This document shows positions 26,437 through 35,932 of a DNA stretch of 64,000 nucleotides, one piece after another. This DNA is from Armatimonadota bacterium (lineage in GTDB: Bacteria; Armatimonadota; UBA5829; DSUL01): positions 1,416,162-1,480,161 of the forward strand of contig AP024674.1 of NCBI GenBank assembly GCA_025998755.1. The letters run 5' to 3'. The number at the start of each line of letters is the position of its first letter. The stretch's first letter is position 1. The position numbers and the translations under genes were made by a program. A model generated the notes under the pieces. The model did no database searches and was not told the DNA's origin. It saw nothing but the letters and a program-made list of their open reading frames with translations.

Positions 26437-27557
26437 GTCCTGTAACTCCCCGGCAAGCCCTGATCCCGCTTCGATGCCGTCCCGCGTCCGGCCGCTGCTT
26501 CCAGGGCCAGGCGGGCCACATCGTGCGCCGCGCTGGGCGTCGCCCACTGGCGGATGCGCTCCCGCAGACGCTGAAGCTCCTCGGGGCGGGCGAGGGCATC
26601 CTTTATGAGGTTGATAAAGCGCTGCGGCGTCAGATCCTGCTGATCGGCCAAAATGGCCCGTCCCTCTGACGCCAGAGAAAGCGCATTCAGCCGTTGATGA
26701 TCACCCTGAGCATGCGGATACGGCACCAGTATCGCCGCCGCGCCCTGCAGGGCCAACTCCGCCAGCGTGGAAGCCCCGGCCCTCGAAACCACAAGATCCG
26801 CCGCCGCGAAGGCCCCCGCGACATCCTCGATGTATTCTACCCGCACCCAGCCTGGCACGTCCGGCGCATCCTGCAACGTGTCCCGCGAGCCGGTCTGGTG
26901 AAGAATCTGCACTCCTGCGGCCACAAGAGTGGAGGCGCTTTCGCACACCAGCTGGTTTAAAAACTGCGCGCCCTGGCTGCCTCCCACCACCACCAGCGTA
27001 AAGGCATCCTCCCGCAAGCCGAACGCCCGGCGGCACGCGCCTGTGTCCCGGCAAGCGGCGAACTCCGCCCGCACGGGATACCCGGTGCGAACCACCCGGC
27101 AGCCGGTCAGAGATTTGGCAGCCTCTTCAAAGGCTGTGCAGACGGCGTCGGCCCGCCGGGCCAGCAGACGCACCGTTCGCCCGGGGAGGGCATTTCCATC
27201 TACCAGCACCAGTGGCCGCCGCCGCGCCGCCTGAGCCGCGCACACGGCGGCGCTGGCGAACCCGCCGGTTCCCACGACGCACGCCGGCTGCTCTCGCGCC
27301 AGCATCCGGGCGGCGGCGAGCACGCCTCGCGCCAGATGCGCTGCCGCGCTGAGGGCACCCGCTCCCGAGACCAGCGGCCGTCCGGGCAGACCGGCGAACG
27401 GCAGTCCAGCAGCAACGGCCAGGCGCTCCTCCAGTCCGCCGCTTCTACCTGCGTAGAGCAGCCGGAGACCGGGATGAAGCTCCTGCAGCGCCGATGCCAC
27501 GGCCAGAGCCGGATAGATGTGTCCCCCCGTCCCCCCTCCCGTAATCACGATGTTCAT
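26433..27557 (-). CDS. murG: Undecaprenyl-PP-MurNAc-pentapeptide GlcNAc transferase
   Basis: 374 aa GT28 enzyme making lipid II on the inner membrane face. Starts GGGTGGHIYPALA, has the membrane-associated second loop (PLVSGAGALS..), VGTGGFAS, VVGGSQGAQFLN and the donor-binding SRAGASTLAEL plus PYPHAQGDHQ. AGGGGG lies about 6 nt before the ATG, inside the 3' end of ftsW, with which it overlaps by 113 nt. Confidence 0.97.
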   Translation of the reverse strand: MNIVITGGGTGGHIYPALAVASALQELHPGLRLLYAGRSGGLEERLAVAAGLPFAGLPGRPLVSGAGALSAAAHLARGVLAAARMLAREQPACVVGTGGFASAAVCAAQAARRRPLVLVDGNALPGRTVRLLARRADAVCTAFEEAAKSLTGCRVVRTGYPVRAEFAACRDTGACRRAFGLREDAFTLVVVGGSQGAQFLNQLVCESASTLVAAGVQILHQTGSRDTLQDAPDVPGWVRVEYIEDVAGAFAAADLVVSRAGASTLAELALQGAAAILVPYPHAQGDHQRLNALSLASEGRAILADQQDLTPQRFINLIKDALARPEELQRLRERIRQWATPSAAHDVARLALEAAAGRGTASKRDQGLPGSYRT

Positions 27558-28668
27558 TGGATGCCCCCTGAATCCTGGCCGGAACCTTCCGGGACAGGGT
27601 GTAGAGGAAGGCCATCGCCATGGATCCCGCCAGCAGCGAGGATCCCCCGTAGCTGATGAACGGAAGCGGAACTCCCGTGCAGGGGACGCTGCCAGTCACG
27701 ACGGCGATGTTCAGCAGAGCCTGCCCACAGAGGAAAGCCACAACACCCGCAGCCCCCATCCGGGCAAAAGGGCTCCTTGCAAGACGGGCCACCCTGATTC
27801 CGCTGAGAGCCAAAAGGCTGAAAAGCACCAGAATGAAGAAAGGCCCCAGAATGCCGGTCTCTTCGGCGATTGTGGCGAACACAAAGTCGGTATGCGGAGC
27901 CGGAATGAAATACTTCGCCTGCCCCTGCCCCAGGCCAACACCGTGCCATCCCCCTTGACCGAAGGCGTAGAAGGATTGCACCACCTGATAGGCTTCGTCG
28001 GACTTGTGCTTCCAGGGCTCGAGCCACGCGTAGACCCGCTCCATTCGATAAGGCTGCACGCGGATCAGCACCGCCACTGCCGCGCTCATCCCGGCCAGCG
28101 CCAGAAAAACGTGCCGCAAATGCGCTCCGGCGCAGAAGATGACGGTCAGACCCGTACCCAAGATGACCAGGGCGGTTCCAAGATCGCTCTGCGCCACCAC
28201 CACTGCCGCGGCCATCAGGGTCATCAGCATCGCCACCCCGAAGCCGGGCCAGAACCGCCGGACATTGCCCGCTTGCGAGGAAAGCCAGACAGCCAGGGCC
28301 AGCACCAGCGCCACCTTAAGGAACTCCGACGGCTGCAGTGTCACAGGGCCGAACTTGAGCCAGCGCCGCGCCCCGTTGGCCTCCGCCCCGTAGACCGCCG
28401 TCCAGGCATTGAGTGCCAGGAGCAGCCCGAATGCCGGCAACCCTACTGCGCGCCAGAGTGGCTCCCGGAAACGACGGTAGAGAAAGGAGAACACGGCCCC
28501 CGAGACCAGCAGAAAGACGATGTGCCGGCTGACGAAGTAATAGGGCGTCCCAAGGTTGCGAGCTGCAGACGCATAGCTGGCGCTGGCCATGAAGAAGGTT
28601 CCCAAAACAGCCAGAACTGCGTAAACCACCAGCACCACAGCATCCGGGGACCCCTCCCTGGGTCTCAT
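27445..28668 (-). CDS. ftsW: SEDS glycosyltransferase FtsW
   Basis: 407 aa, ten hydrophobic segments. SEDS landmarks: GANGARRWLKFGPVTLQPSEFLKVALVL, QSDLGTALVILGTG, PHTDFVFATIAEETG and PLPFISYGGSSLL. It polymerises lipid II with FtsI at the septum. ATG overlaps the murD stop as ATGA. After the last helix the frame reads on for about 37 hydrophilic residues inside murG, ending at 27445, which is longer than typical FtsW tails. Confidence 0.95.
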   Translation of the reverse strand: MRPREGSPDAVVLVVYAVLAVLGTFFMASASYASAARNLGTPYYFVSRHIVFLLVSGAVFSFLYRRFREPLWRAVGLPAFGLLLALNAWTAVYGAEANGARRWLKFGPVTLQPSEFLKVALVLALAVWLSSQAGNVRRFWPGFGVAMLMTLMAAAVVVAQSDLGTALVILGTGLTVIFCAGAHLRHVFLALAGMSAAVAVLIRVQPYRMERVYAWLEPWKHKSDEAYQVVQSFYAFGQGGWHGVGLGQGQAKYFIPAPHTDFVFATIAEETGILGPFFILVLFSLLALSGIRVARLARSPFARMGAAGVVAFLCGQALLNIAVVTGSVPCTGVPLPFISYGGSSLLAGSMAMAFLYTLSRKVPARIQGASNEHRDYGRGDGGTHLSGSGRGIGAAGASSRSPAALRR

Positions 28669-30044
28669 GGCTCTGCCTCCCTGCGATATCTCTCCACGAT
28701 CTCCCGGAACACGCGTCCGCGGTGGCGGAAGTCAGAGAATTCATCGAAGCTGGCCATAGCCGGCGCAAGCAGCACGGCGTCTCCCGGCCGTGCCGCGGCC
28801 CTAGCGATCTCCATCGCCTCAGCCAGACTCCGGGCTTCCAATGCATCCCGGCGGCCCGCGTCCTCCAGAGCATTCCTTAGCACATTGCGGTCCCGTCCCA
28901 CGAGTATCACACTCCGGGCGCACTCCGCCACAATCCTGCCCCAGTCCGCATAACCGCACTCCTTCTGAGCGCCGCCAGCGATGAGCACCAGGGGGAATCT
29001 CCCGGCAACCGCGCGCGCAGCCTCCGCGCCAGCCTCCGGGTTGGTGCACATGGAGCTGTTGATCCAGCGCACTCCTCCTGCCATTCCGCAGTCCTCCAGA
29101 CGATGCGGAAGACCCTTGAAGCTCAGCGCAGCCTGGCGGATGCCCTCGGGTGTGGCACCCATCGCAGCGGCCACGCACGCGGCGGCCAGCAGGTTCAACC
29201 GGTCATAAGGCGCCCAGAGAGCCGTCTCGCCGGTTCGGGCGAAAACCTCCTCACGCCCTTCCAGCCGCAGCACCAGCTCGTCTCCCCGCAGGAACGCTCC
29301 TTCCCGCACCTCATCCAGGGCCGAGAACCCAAGCTTCCGGCAGGAGATACGATCCGCCAGCCGCCTCACCAAAGGGCAGTCGACGCCAATGACGGCAAAA
29401 TCCTCGGCGGTCTGCGCCTGGAAGATCCGCATCTTGGCTTCCGCATACTCCTCCACGCTGGAATAGCGGTTCAGGTGATCCTCGGAGATGTTCAGAAACG
29501 CCGCGACCCTAGGCCGGAACGTGAAACAGAGCTCCAACTGAAAGCTGGAGACTTCGGCCACGATGACGTCCTCCGGCCCCGCCTGCATCACCGCGGTGAC
29601 GAAAGGCAGGTCATAACCTTCCGCACTGAGGTTGCCGCCGATGAAACATCGCCGCCCCGACGCTTGAAGCATCCGTCCGGCCAGCACGGTGGTGGTGGAT
29701 TTGCCGTTGGTGCCAGTTATAGCCGCCACGGGTGCGCGGCACAGCAGGGAACCGAGTTCGATCTCACCGATGACAGGCACTTTGCGCCTGCGAAGCATCT
29801 GGAGGGCTGAATGCATCGGGGGAATGCCGGGGCTGGCGACGCAGAAGTCAATGGGCAGGGTGGAAAGGTCCTCCAAGGCAACCGCCGTCCCCACCAGATC
29901 GGCGGGCGCAGCTTTTCCATCGGTCCCAAAGACATCGTCATAGACGTGAATGGAGCACCCGATCTGCCGCGCGGCTTCTGCCACTGCACGACCGGACACG
30001 CCGTAGCCCAGCACCAACAGGCGATTGCCCGGCAGGGCGCTCAC
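28665..30044 (-). CDS. murD: UDP-N-acetylmuramoyl-L-alanine--D-glutamate ligase
   Basis: 459 aa from a GTG at 30044 that overlaps the mraY stop as GTGA and has AGAGGA about 11 nt upstream; an ATG at 30056 has no spacing for a ribosome site. Rossmann LLVLGYGVSGRAV, SPGIPP, P-loop ITGTNGKSTTTVLAG, SSFQLE, NISEDHLNRY and HRLEDCG. The usual NSKATN-type signature is replaced by INSSMCTNPEA, a slight deviation. It adds D-Glu. Confidence 0.96.
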   Translation of the reverse strand: MSALPGNRLLVLGYGVSGRAVAEAARQIGCSIHVYDDVFGTDGKAAPADLVGTAVALEDLSTLPIDFCVASPGIPPMHSALQMLRRRKVPVIGEIELGSLLCRAPVAAITGTNGKSTTTVLAGRMLQASGRRCFIGGNLSAEGYDLPFVTAVMQAGPEDVIVAEVSSFQLELCFTFRPRVAAFLNISEDHLNRYSSVEEYAEAKMRIFQAQTAEDFAVIGVDCPLVRRLADRISCRKLGFSALDEVREGAFLRGDELVLRLEGREEVFARTGETALWAPYDRLNLLAAACVAAAMGATPEGIRQAALSFKGLPHRLEDCGMAGGVRWINSSMCTNPEAGAEAARAVAGRFPLVLIAGGAQKECGYADWGRIVAECARSVILVGRDRNVLRNALEDAGRRDALEARSLAEAMEIARAAARPGDAVLLAPAMASFDEFSDFRHRGRVFREIVERYRREAEP

Positions 30045-31054
30045 GGGAGCAGCCATCCTCTCACGGCCATCGGGAGCAAGATGCCAAGCAGCACGCTCGC
30101 CGCGATAAACCTCATTGTCACGTGAGACTCCGGCCATCCGCAAAGCTCGAAGTGGTGGTGGATGGGAGCCATCCGGAAGATGCGCTTGCCGCCCGTGAGC
30201 TTGAAATACACCACCTGTAGCACCACGGAAAGCGCCTCCAGCGACCAGACGGCCGTCGCCAGAGCCAGCGCCCAGAGAGGCACAAGCAGCAACCCGAAGC
30301 CGGCGATGAAGCAACCCAGCGCGATGGATCCGGCGTCGCCCATGAAAACACGCGCGGGCGGAGCATTGAAGCAAAGAAACGCCAGCAAGGCGCCGGTCAT
30401 TGCGAGCGGAGCGAGGTGCAGGGCCGGGGAAAACGGCCGGGCGACTGACGCAAACAGCACAATGGAGACGACGGCCACAATGCCTTGCCCCGCCGCCAGG
30501 CCGTCCAGCCCGTCAGCGATGTTTGCGGCATTGATGACCCACACGCAGGCGATGAGCGCCAGAACGAAGCTCTCCCATCCTCCGGAATACAGGCTCAAGG
30601 CGGCGTTGCTGGGAAACGAGCCCAACACAGGATGAAAGAGACGAATGCCCGCAAGGAACAGCGCCGAAAAGGCGAACTGAAGAACCAGCTTCTCCCTCGC
30701 CTTCAAGCCCAGGGACTTCCCTCGCTTGATGGAGCGGTAGTCGTCCAGCCAGCCGATGCCAAGGCCCGCAAGGGTGAAAAGCCCGGCCAGCAGAGAATAT
30801 GCGCCCGCCCCCTCTCCTCCCCGTGAGGCAACCCATACACACGCTGCCACGCCCGGAGGGATGAACAGGACGCCTCCCATCGTCGGAGTACCGGCCTTGC
30901 TGCGGTGCGCTTCGGGGCCATCTTCCCGCACGTTTTGCCCGAAGTTCAGGCGGCGCAGCCAGCCGATGCCCGCAGGCATCAGCGCCAGCGTGACCAGAAA
31001 CGCCGCAAGCGCCCCCGTTGCAGCAGCGCTATCCGACCAGACGTTCAACGACAC
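30041..31054 (-). CDS. mraY: Phospho-N-acetylmuramoyl-pentapeptide transferase
   Basis: About 337 aa from the GTG at 31054 (GGAG 7 nt upstream); TTG at 31048 and ATG at 31072 are alternatives. Ten-helix PNPT enzyme: HRSKAGTPTMGGVLFI, the DDYRSIKRGKSLGLKAREK magnesium region, INAANIADGLDGLA, FMGDAGSIALG and the diagnostic FRMAPIHHHFELCGWPE. It makes lipid I. Overlaps the murF 3' end by about 26 nt and murD by 4 nt. Confidence 0.96.
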   Translation of the reverse strand: MSLNVWSDSAAATGALAAFLVTLALMPAGIGWLRRLNFGQNVREDGPEAHRSKAGTPTMGGVLFIPPGVAACVWVASRGGEGAGAYSLLAGLFTLAGLGIGWLDDYRSIKRGKSLGLKAREKLVLQFAFSALFLAGIRLFHPVLGSFPSNAALSLYSGGWESFVLALIACVWVINAANIADGLDGLAAGQGIVAVVSIVLFASVARPFSPALHLAPLAMTGALLAFLCFNAPPARVFMGDAGSIALGCFIAGFGLLLVPLWALALATAVWSLEALSVVLQVVYFKLTGGKRIFRMAPIHHHFELCGWPESHVTMRFIAASVLLGILLPMAVRGWLLP

Positions 31055-32414
31055 GCTCCATCTCCAGGGCACGCGAACCCTTCACAAGAACCAGATCCCC
31101 CGCCCGGACCTCCCCGGCCAGAAACTCCGCCGCCTCCCCACTGGAGGCGAAATGATGGGTTTCGCCGGGATAGCCGCCTTGCAGTGCAGACCGCTGGATG
31201 ATGCGCGAATCCTCGCCCACGGTCACCAGCATAGCCGGGGCGGCTTCGATAACAGCACGCCCGATCCGCTCGTGCTCTGCCTGGCAGACTTCCCCCAGCT
31301 CGCGCATATCGCCGAGCACGGCGATCTTGCGGCCTGCGGATTTCATGGCGGCCAGGCCGCGTAGCGCTCCCTCCATCGCATCCGGGCTGGCGTTGTAGGT
31401 GTCGTCAAAGACCGTCCAGCCAGCCGGAGCCTGCACCACCCTTGAGCGCCTGTCGAAACCTTCGTAGCGCGAAAGCGCCCCCGCCGCTTCTTGCAGGGTA
31501 ACTCCGAATCGCGCCGCTGCAGCCACGGCGGCAGCCGCGTTCAGGGCGTGGAACTCACCAGGGACCCGCAGCGCCACCGGGACACGGTCGCCGCCCCGCA
31601 CAAGAATGAACTGCGCGCAGCCGCTCGCGTCCAGTTGGAGATCTTCAACCCGGAAATCCGCATCCGCCGACGTCCCGAACGTAATGACCGGCCCCGGGGC
31701 CTTCCCGCGCAAAAACCCCGCGAACGCTCCTTCCGCCGGGAGCACGGACCAGGCTCCTGCCGGAAGCCCCTCCAGAAGCTCTGCCTTGGATTCAGCGATA
31801 GCCTGCTGAGATCCGAGAAGCTCCAGATGAGCCAGTCCTATATTAGTGATCAAACCGGCGGTTGGCCGCGCAATGCGGCAGAGCTCCGCAATCTGCCCGC
31901 GTCCCCGCATGGCCATCTCTATGACCGCGCAGTCATGGGTCTCGTCCAGATCCAGCAGAGTGAGAGGGACACCAATCTCGGTGTTGAGATTGGCCGGGCT
32001 GACCAGCGGCCTGTGATGAAGCCGGAGCAAAAGAGCCAGCATCTCGCGGGTGGTGGTCTTTCCCATGCTGCCGGTCAGGCCCACCACGGGAATATCCGCC
32101 AGTTTTCGCGCCCAATGCCCCAGCCGGCCAAGGGCTGCCAACGGGTCATCCACCGAAACGCACGGCCCCGGCAAGGCATCCACCTGACTGCGGTACCAAT
32201 CCCGGCGCACCATAGCGGCAGAGGCGCCCTTCCCGAACGCGGCCCGGACGAACTGGTGGCCGTCGGTCCTCTCTCCCGATAGCGCCACGAACAGCGCGCC
32301 AGGCACGCACTTCCGGGAGTCCGTCACCACGGCGACAACGCGTGTCTGCTCCGCCCCGGCGGGGATATCCCCTCCACACGCGGACGCGATCTCCTGAAGT
32401 GAGAGATCCCGCAT
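31029..32414 (-). CDS. murF: UDP-MurNAc-tripeptide--D-alanyl-D-alanine ligase
   Basis: 461 aa. P-loop GLTGSMGKTTTREML (Ser-Met where many MurF have Ser-Xaa-Gly), NLNTEIGVPLTLL, EMAMRGRGQIAELC, NIGLAHLE and DDTYNASPDAMEGAL are MurF hallmarks. ATG overlaps the murE stop by one base (TGATG). It adds D-Ala-D-Ala supplied by Ddl, encoded six genes downstream in the same operon. Confidence 0.97.
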   Translation of the reverse strand: MRDLSLQEIASACGGDIPAGAEQTRVVAVVTDSRKCVPGALFVALSGERTDGHQFVRAAFGKGASAAMVRRDWYRSQVDALPGPCVSVDDPLAALGRLGHWARKLADIPVVGLTGSMGKTTTREMLALLLRLHHRPLVSPANLNTEIGVPLTLLDLDETHDCAVIEMAMRGRGQIAELCRIARPTAGLITNIGLAHLELLGSQQAIAESKAELLEGLPAGAWSVLPAEGAFAGFLRGKAPGPVITFGTSADADFRVEDLQLDASGCAQFILVRGGDRVPVALRVPGEFHALNAAAAVAAAARFGVTLQEAAGALSRYEGFDRRSRVVQAPAGWTVFDDTYNASPDAMEGALRGLAAMKSAGRKIAVLGDMRELGEVCQAEHERIGRAVIEAAPAMLVTVGEDSRIIQRSALQGGYPGETHHFASSGEAAEFLAGEVRAGDLVLVKGSRALEMERVVERLVG

Positions 32415-33925
32415 CAGCCGGAATCCTCCTTCCTTCCGTAACCGGCTTCGGCCAGAGCCCGCCGGACGGCTTCCCGGTCATCGAACGGTATGGTGCGGTC
32501 CGCAAAGATCTGGTATGTCTCGTGGCCCTTTCCGGCGACCACCACCACATCCCCCTCCTTGGCAAGACTGACAGCCGAAGCGATGGCATTCGCCCGGTCC
32601 AGCTCCACGATGAGTGATCCGCGCCGTTCCTGTGGAATGCCTCTCAGCACATCCTCAGCGATGGCGGCCGGATCCTCCGAACGGGGATTGTCCGAGGTCA
32701 GCACCGCCACATCCGCCAGCCGAGAGGCGATCTCGCCCATCAGCGGCCGCTTGGTGCGGTCGCGATCTCCCCCACATCCAAAGACCACGATGACCCGTCC
32801 GGATGCAAGCCTTCGCGCGCTGGACAGCACGTTCTCCAGACCATCCGGCGTATGAGCATAGTCCACAACACAGGCGAAAGGCTGTCCGCATGAGACCAGC
32901 TCGAAGCGCCCCGGAACACCCGTCGTTTCCTCCAGGCCACGGCAGACAGCATCGATATCCACCCCTCTGCTCAGGCACGCGGCAGCCGCAGCGAGCGCGT
33001 TGCTGATGTTGAACAATCCTCCCAGCTTCAGCCGGACCTTGCGCGACCCAGCCGGACTCTGCAACACGAAGCAAGCGCCGTTGCGGCCAGAGCGAGGATC
33101 TGAAGCATGCACCTCGGCATCCGGAGCCAGACCGTACGTCACCACCCGCCCTCTCGCCATACCTACTAGTCGCTCCCGCCCGCATGGATCATCCACATTC
33201 ACCACCGAGACGAAATCCTCGCCGGCCTCATCCGCGAAGTCCGTGAATAATCGGGCCTTTGCGCAAAAGTACGCCTCCATGGAGCCGTGGAAGTCCAGGT
33301 GATCCCGCGTAAGGTTGGTGAACACGGCGACGCTCACAACGACTCCATCCAACCTGTGTTGAGCCAGGGCGTGGCTACTCGCCTCCATAGCGACCGCCTG
33401 CAACCCCGCTTCCCGCATTCGGGCCAACATCTGCTGAAGATCGCCCGCATACGGCGTGGTGTGGGGGACCTCCAGCCACTCGTCCTGAATGCAGGCTCCC
33501 AGCGTGCCTATCAGCCCCGTGCGCAGTCCCGCCGCCCGGCAGATGCTGCGGATGAGATGGGTGGTGGACGTCTTGCCGTTGGTCCCCGTCACGGCGAACA
33601 CCGACAGCGAGCGGGAAGGATGGCCATAAATGGCCGCAGCGGCAGGACCGTAGGCCTTCCAGGTGTCTTCCACCCGGAACACCGCCACGTCCGGCGGAGC
33701 CTGCGACTCTAGACGCTCCACCAACAGAGCGGCCGCGCCGTTTTTGATAGCATCGGGGATGTAGCGATGCCCGTCCGAGCCCGCTTCGCGGAGGGCGACG
33801 AACATCCCTTCCTCGCTCACCTTGCGGGAATCGTGGGTGATTCCGCGGAGGAGACGATCCCGGGGGCCATCCAGCACAACCCCTGGAATCCTGGCAACCA
33901 GATCACCTGTAAACACGCCTGTCAT
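32414..33925 (-). CDS. murE: UDP-MurNAc-tripeptide synthetase, meso-diaminopimelate type
   Basis: 503 aa. P-loop VTGTNGKTSTTHLIR, HTTP, MEASSHALAQHRLDG, NLTRDHLDFHGSMEAY, DYAHTPDGLENVL and VFGCGGDRDRTKRPLMG. TSDNPRSEDP contains DNPR, the marker for meso-DAP rather than lysine. ATG at 33925 has no clear ribosome site; a GTG three codons on is an alternative. The much longer open frame upstream to 34291 crosses the terminator-like hairpin and the ftsI end and is not part of the gene. First gene of the tightly overlapping block. Confidence 0.96.
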   Translation of the reverse strand: MTGVFTGDLVARIPGVVLDGPRDRLLRGITHDSRKVSEEGMFVALREAGSDGHRYIPDAIKNGAAALLVERLESQAPPDVAVFRVEDTWKAYGPAAAAIYGHPSRSLSVFAVTGTNGKTSTTHLIRSICRAAGLRTGLIGTLGACIQDEWLEVPHTTPYAGDLQQMLARMREAGLQAVAMEASSHALAQHRLDGVVVSVAVFTNLTRDHLDFHGSMEAYFCAKARLFTDFADEAGEDFVSVVNVDDPCGRERLVGMARGRVVTYGLAPDAEVHASDPRSGRNGACFVLQSPAGSRKVRLKLGGLFNISNALAAAAACLSRGVDIDAVCRGLEETTGVPGRFELVSCGQPFACVVDYAHTPDGLENVLSSARRLASGRVIVVFGCGGDRDRTKRPLMGEIASRLADVAVLTSDNPRSEDPAAIAEDVLRGIPQERRGSLIVELDRANAIASAVSLAKEGDVVVVAGKGHETYQIFADRTIPFDDREAVRRALAEAGYGRKEDSG

Positions 33926-33960
33926 GATAGCCGCAACAGCTTGTCCCTGGGCTGGACGCG

Positions 33961-34039
33961 CCACGAAAAGAAAAAAGGACCGCGCGACAGGAAAAAGGCT
34001 CGCCCATAAATCCCCTTCCCCGCTCGTTTCGCGCGGTCC
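33961..34039 (-). terminator. Long-loop terminator or attenuator between ftsI and murE
   Basis: Minus strand: GGACCGCGCGA (34039-34029) pairs perfectly over 11 bp with TCGCGCGGTCC (33987-33977), enclosing a 41-nt loop that itself contains G-rich and CCTTTTTCC stretches able to pair. The stem is followed at once by TTTTTTCTTTTC. It sits in the 149-nt gap after ftsI, in the middle of the dcw cluster. Confidence 0.7.
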
Positions 34040-34074
34040 GCAGCCGGAGGATGCCGGCGGAAAACGGCTGGTTC

Positions 34075-35895
34075 CTATCCTTCTGTTGCCCTTCCGGCTC
34101 CTCCGAAACCCTGCGTCGCGCCACGTCCGGCCACGTGGCTTTTGGCCGCCTTTCCCACGCACCACAGCGCCTTGGCGGCCACCTGGCGGAAAACAGGAGC
34201 GGCCACCGCCGACCCGTGAGTGGAACCCCTGGGCCGCTCCACCGTCACCAGCGCCACCACAGCCGGATCGTCCAGCGGCGCGAAGCCGCAAAAACTGGTG
34301 ATGTACCCGCCCGGTTCAAACCCGCGCCCCCCGGCGGCCGGGATCTGAGCGCTTCCCGTCTTGCCGCCCGTCGGGACCCCCTCGACTGCGGCGTTCTTTC
34401 CCGTGCCGTCTGTCACGACGGCAGCCAGATATTCCTTGAGACGAGCACTCTCTTCAGGCTCCAGTATGCGCCCGAGGATGTCTCGCCGGAACTGCCGCAC
34501 CCGCATTCCCGAAGGATCCCGGATCTCCCGGATGACCTGTGGACGCACCAGCGTCCCCCCGTTGGCCACGGCCGCATAAGCTGCGGTCATTGCCATCCGG
34601 CTGGTAGCCACACCCTGCCCGAACGCCACGTTCGCCAGCCGCATCTGCGACCACCTCTGGTCAGGCTTGCGGGGATCGGGAAGCAGGCCCGCCACCGTTT
34701 TGCCCAGCCCGCGAACTTCCAGCTTGTCCAGAAGACCGAATTTCTCAAGCTCACGGTACAGAGTCTCCGGCCCCATCCGGCGGGCCAGAGTGACGGCTTC
34801 CGTATTGCAGGAATACTGGAGCATCCGCTTCACCGTCACCGGTGCGCCCGGCTCAGAGCGCCTCACGGAGCAGGGGCACCGCACGGTGGCCGATCCCACC
34901 TTGATTACGCCCGTGCATCGGCTGGCGACACCACCCAGCCCGTGCTCCAGGGCAGCTGCGGCGGTGAACAGCTTCACTGTCGAGCCCGGCTCGTACAGAT
35001 GAGTCAGCGTGGACGGCTCGACCCGTCTACTCCTGACATCCTGCGGCTTCAGGTTGTTGGGATCGAACGAAGGATACTCCGCCAGGGCCAGGATCTCGCC
35101 CGTCGAGGGGTCCATCACAATGCAGGAGGCGCTGGATGCACCGAACTTCTTGACCTGTTCCTCCAGAGCCTGTTCCACGGCGAACTGAAGGCGGCTGTCT
35201 AGTGTCAGGACGACGTCCCGTCCCGGACGTGGCGGACGGGTCTTGCGGAGCCGTGTCGGGATGGGTCTCCCACTGCGGTCGAAGTCTGCCTCGATCGACC
35301 CGGGAATTCCTTTGAGCATGTCATTGGCCCACGCTTCCACGCCGGCCACGGGGACTCCGACCGAGTTAACCGCCCCGATGACCTTGGCCCCCAAACTGCC
35401 AAGGGGATAGACCCGCCGCGAGCGGTGCTCCACCTCCACTCCGTTGATACGCGGTGCTGGCCCGAGAGCAAGCAGCTCCTGCCGGAGCCGCACGGCGTTT
35501 TCTACTGGGACGGAGCGGGCCAGAACAAACCGGCGCGAACGGGACGTGAGGCGCGAAAGCACCTCTTCTTCCGCGATCCCCACGTTCCGGGCGATAACTT
35601 TCGCTGCCAGATGCTTGTCCCCGATGATGCGGGGAGTGACGTAGACGGTGCACTCCTCGACGTTGTAAGCGAGGACACGTCCGTTGCGGTCCAGAATGCG
35701 ACCGCGCTCTGCGGGAAGCTCGGTCTCCTGCTTCCGATCCAGGCTAGCGCGGCGGCGGAACTCATCCACCTTGATGGTCTGCAGGTAGCCCGTACGCACC
35801 AACAGTCCGACATAGGCCGCAAGCAGAAGAAAACGGAAAACTCCCGCCCTCCACCTAATCAGCCGTGCCGTCTGCTGCCTGGCCATTCCCGCCAT
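34075..35895 (-). CDS. ftsI: Septal transpeptidase, class B PBP (FtsI/PBP2 family)
   Basis: 606 aa. One N-terminal membrane helix (VFRFLLLAAYVGLLV), a pedestal domain with RGRILDRNGRVLAYN, and a transpeptidase domain with the active serine in EPGSTVKLFT, SxN motif YSCNTE and KTG motif GGKTGSAQ. No PASTA repeats at the C-terminus, unlike Gram-positive PBP2x. It cross-links peptidoglycan at the septum with FtsW. Start supported by GAGG 5 nt before the ATG. Confidence 0.95.
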   Translation of the reverse strand: MAGMARQQTARLIRWRAGVFRFLLLAAYVGLLVRTGYLQTIKVDEFRRRASLDRKQETELPAERGRILDRNGRVLAYNVEECTVYVTPRIIGDKHLAAKVIARNVGIAEEEVLSRLTSRSRRFVLARSVPVENAVRLRQELLALGPAPRINGVEVEHRSRRVYPLGSLGAKVIGAVNSVGVPVAGVEAWANDMLKGIPGSIEADFDRSGRPIPTRLRKTRPPRPGRDVVLTLDSRLQFAVEQALEEQVKKFGASSASCIVMDPSTGEILALAEYPSFDPNNLKPQDVRSRRVEPSTLTHLYEPGSTVKLFTAAAALEHGLGGVASRCTGVIKVGSATVRCPCSVRRSEPGAPVTVKRMLQYSCNTEAVTLARRMGPETLYRELEKFGLLDKLEVRGLGKTVAGLLPDPRKPDQRWSQMRLANVAFGQGVATSRMAMTAAYAAVANGGTLVRPQVIREIRDPSGMRVRQFRRDILGRILEPEESARLKEYLAAVVTDGTGKNAAVEGVPTGGKTGSAQIPAAGGRGFEPGGYITSFCGFAPLDDPAVVALVTVERPRGSTHGSAVAAPVFRQVAAKALWCVGKAAKSHVAGRGATQGFGGAGRATEG

Positions 35896-35932
35896 CCCGC
35901 CCTCAAGAGGCCGCCGGAACCCGTTCCTGATG

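Noticed and set aside
27517-28953. 478-codon plus-strand frame
   Set aside because: Antisense to ftsW and murD; composition rich in Arg/Gln/His/Pro and no ribosome site.
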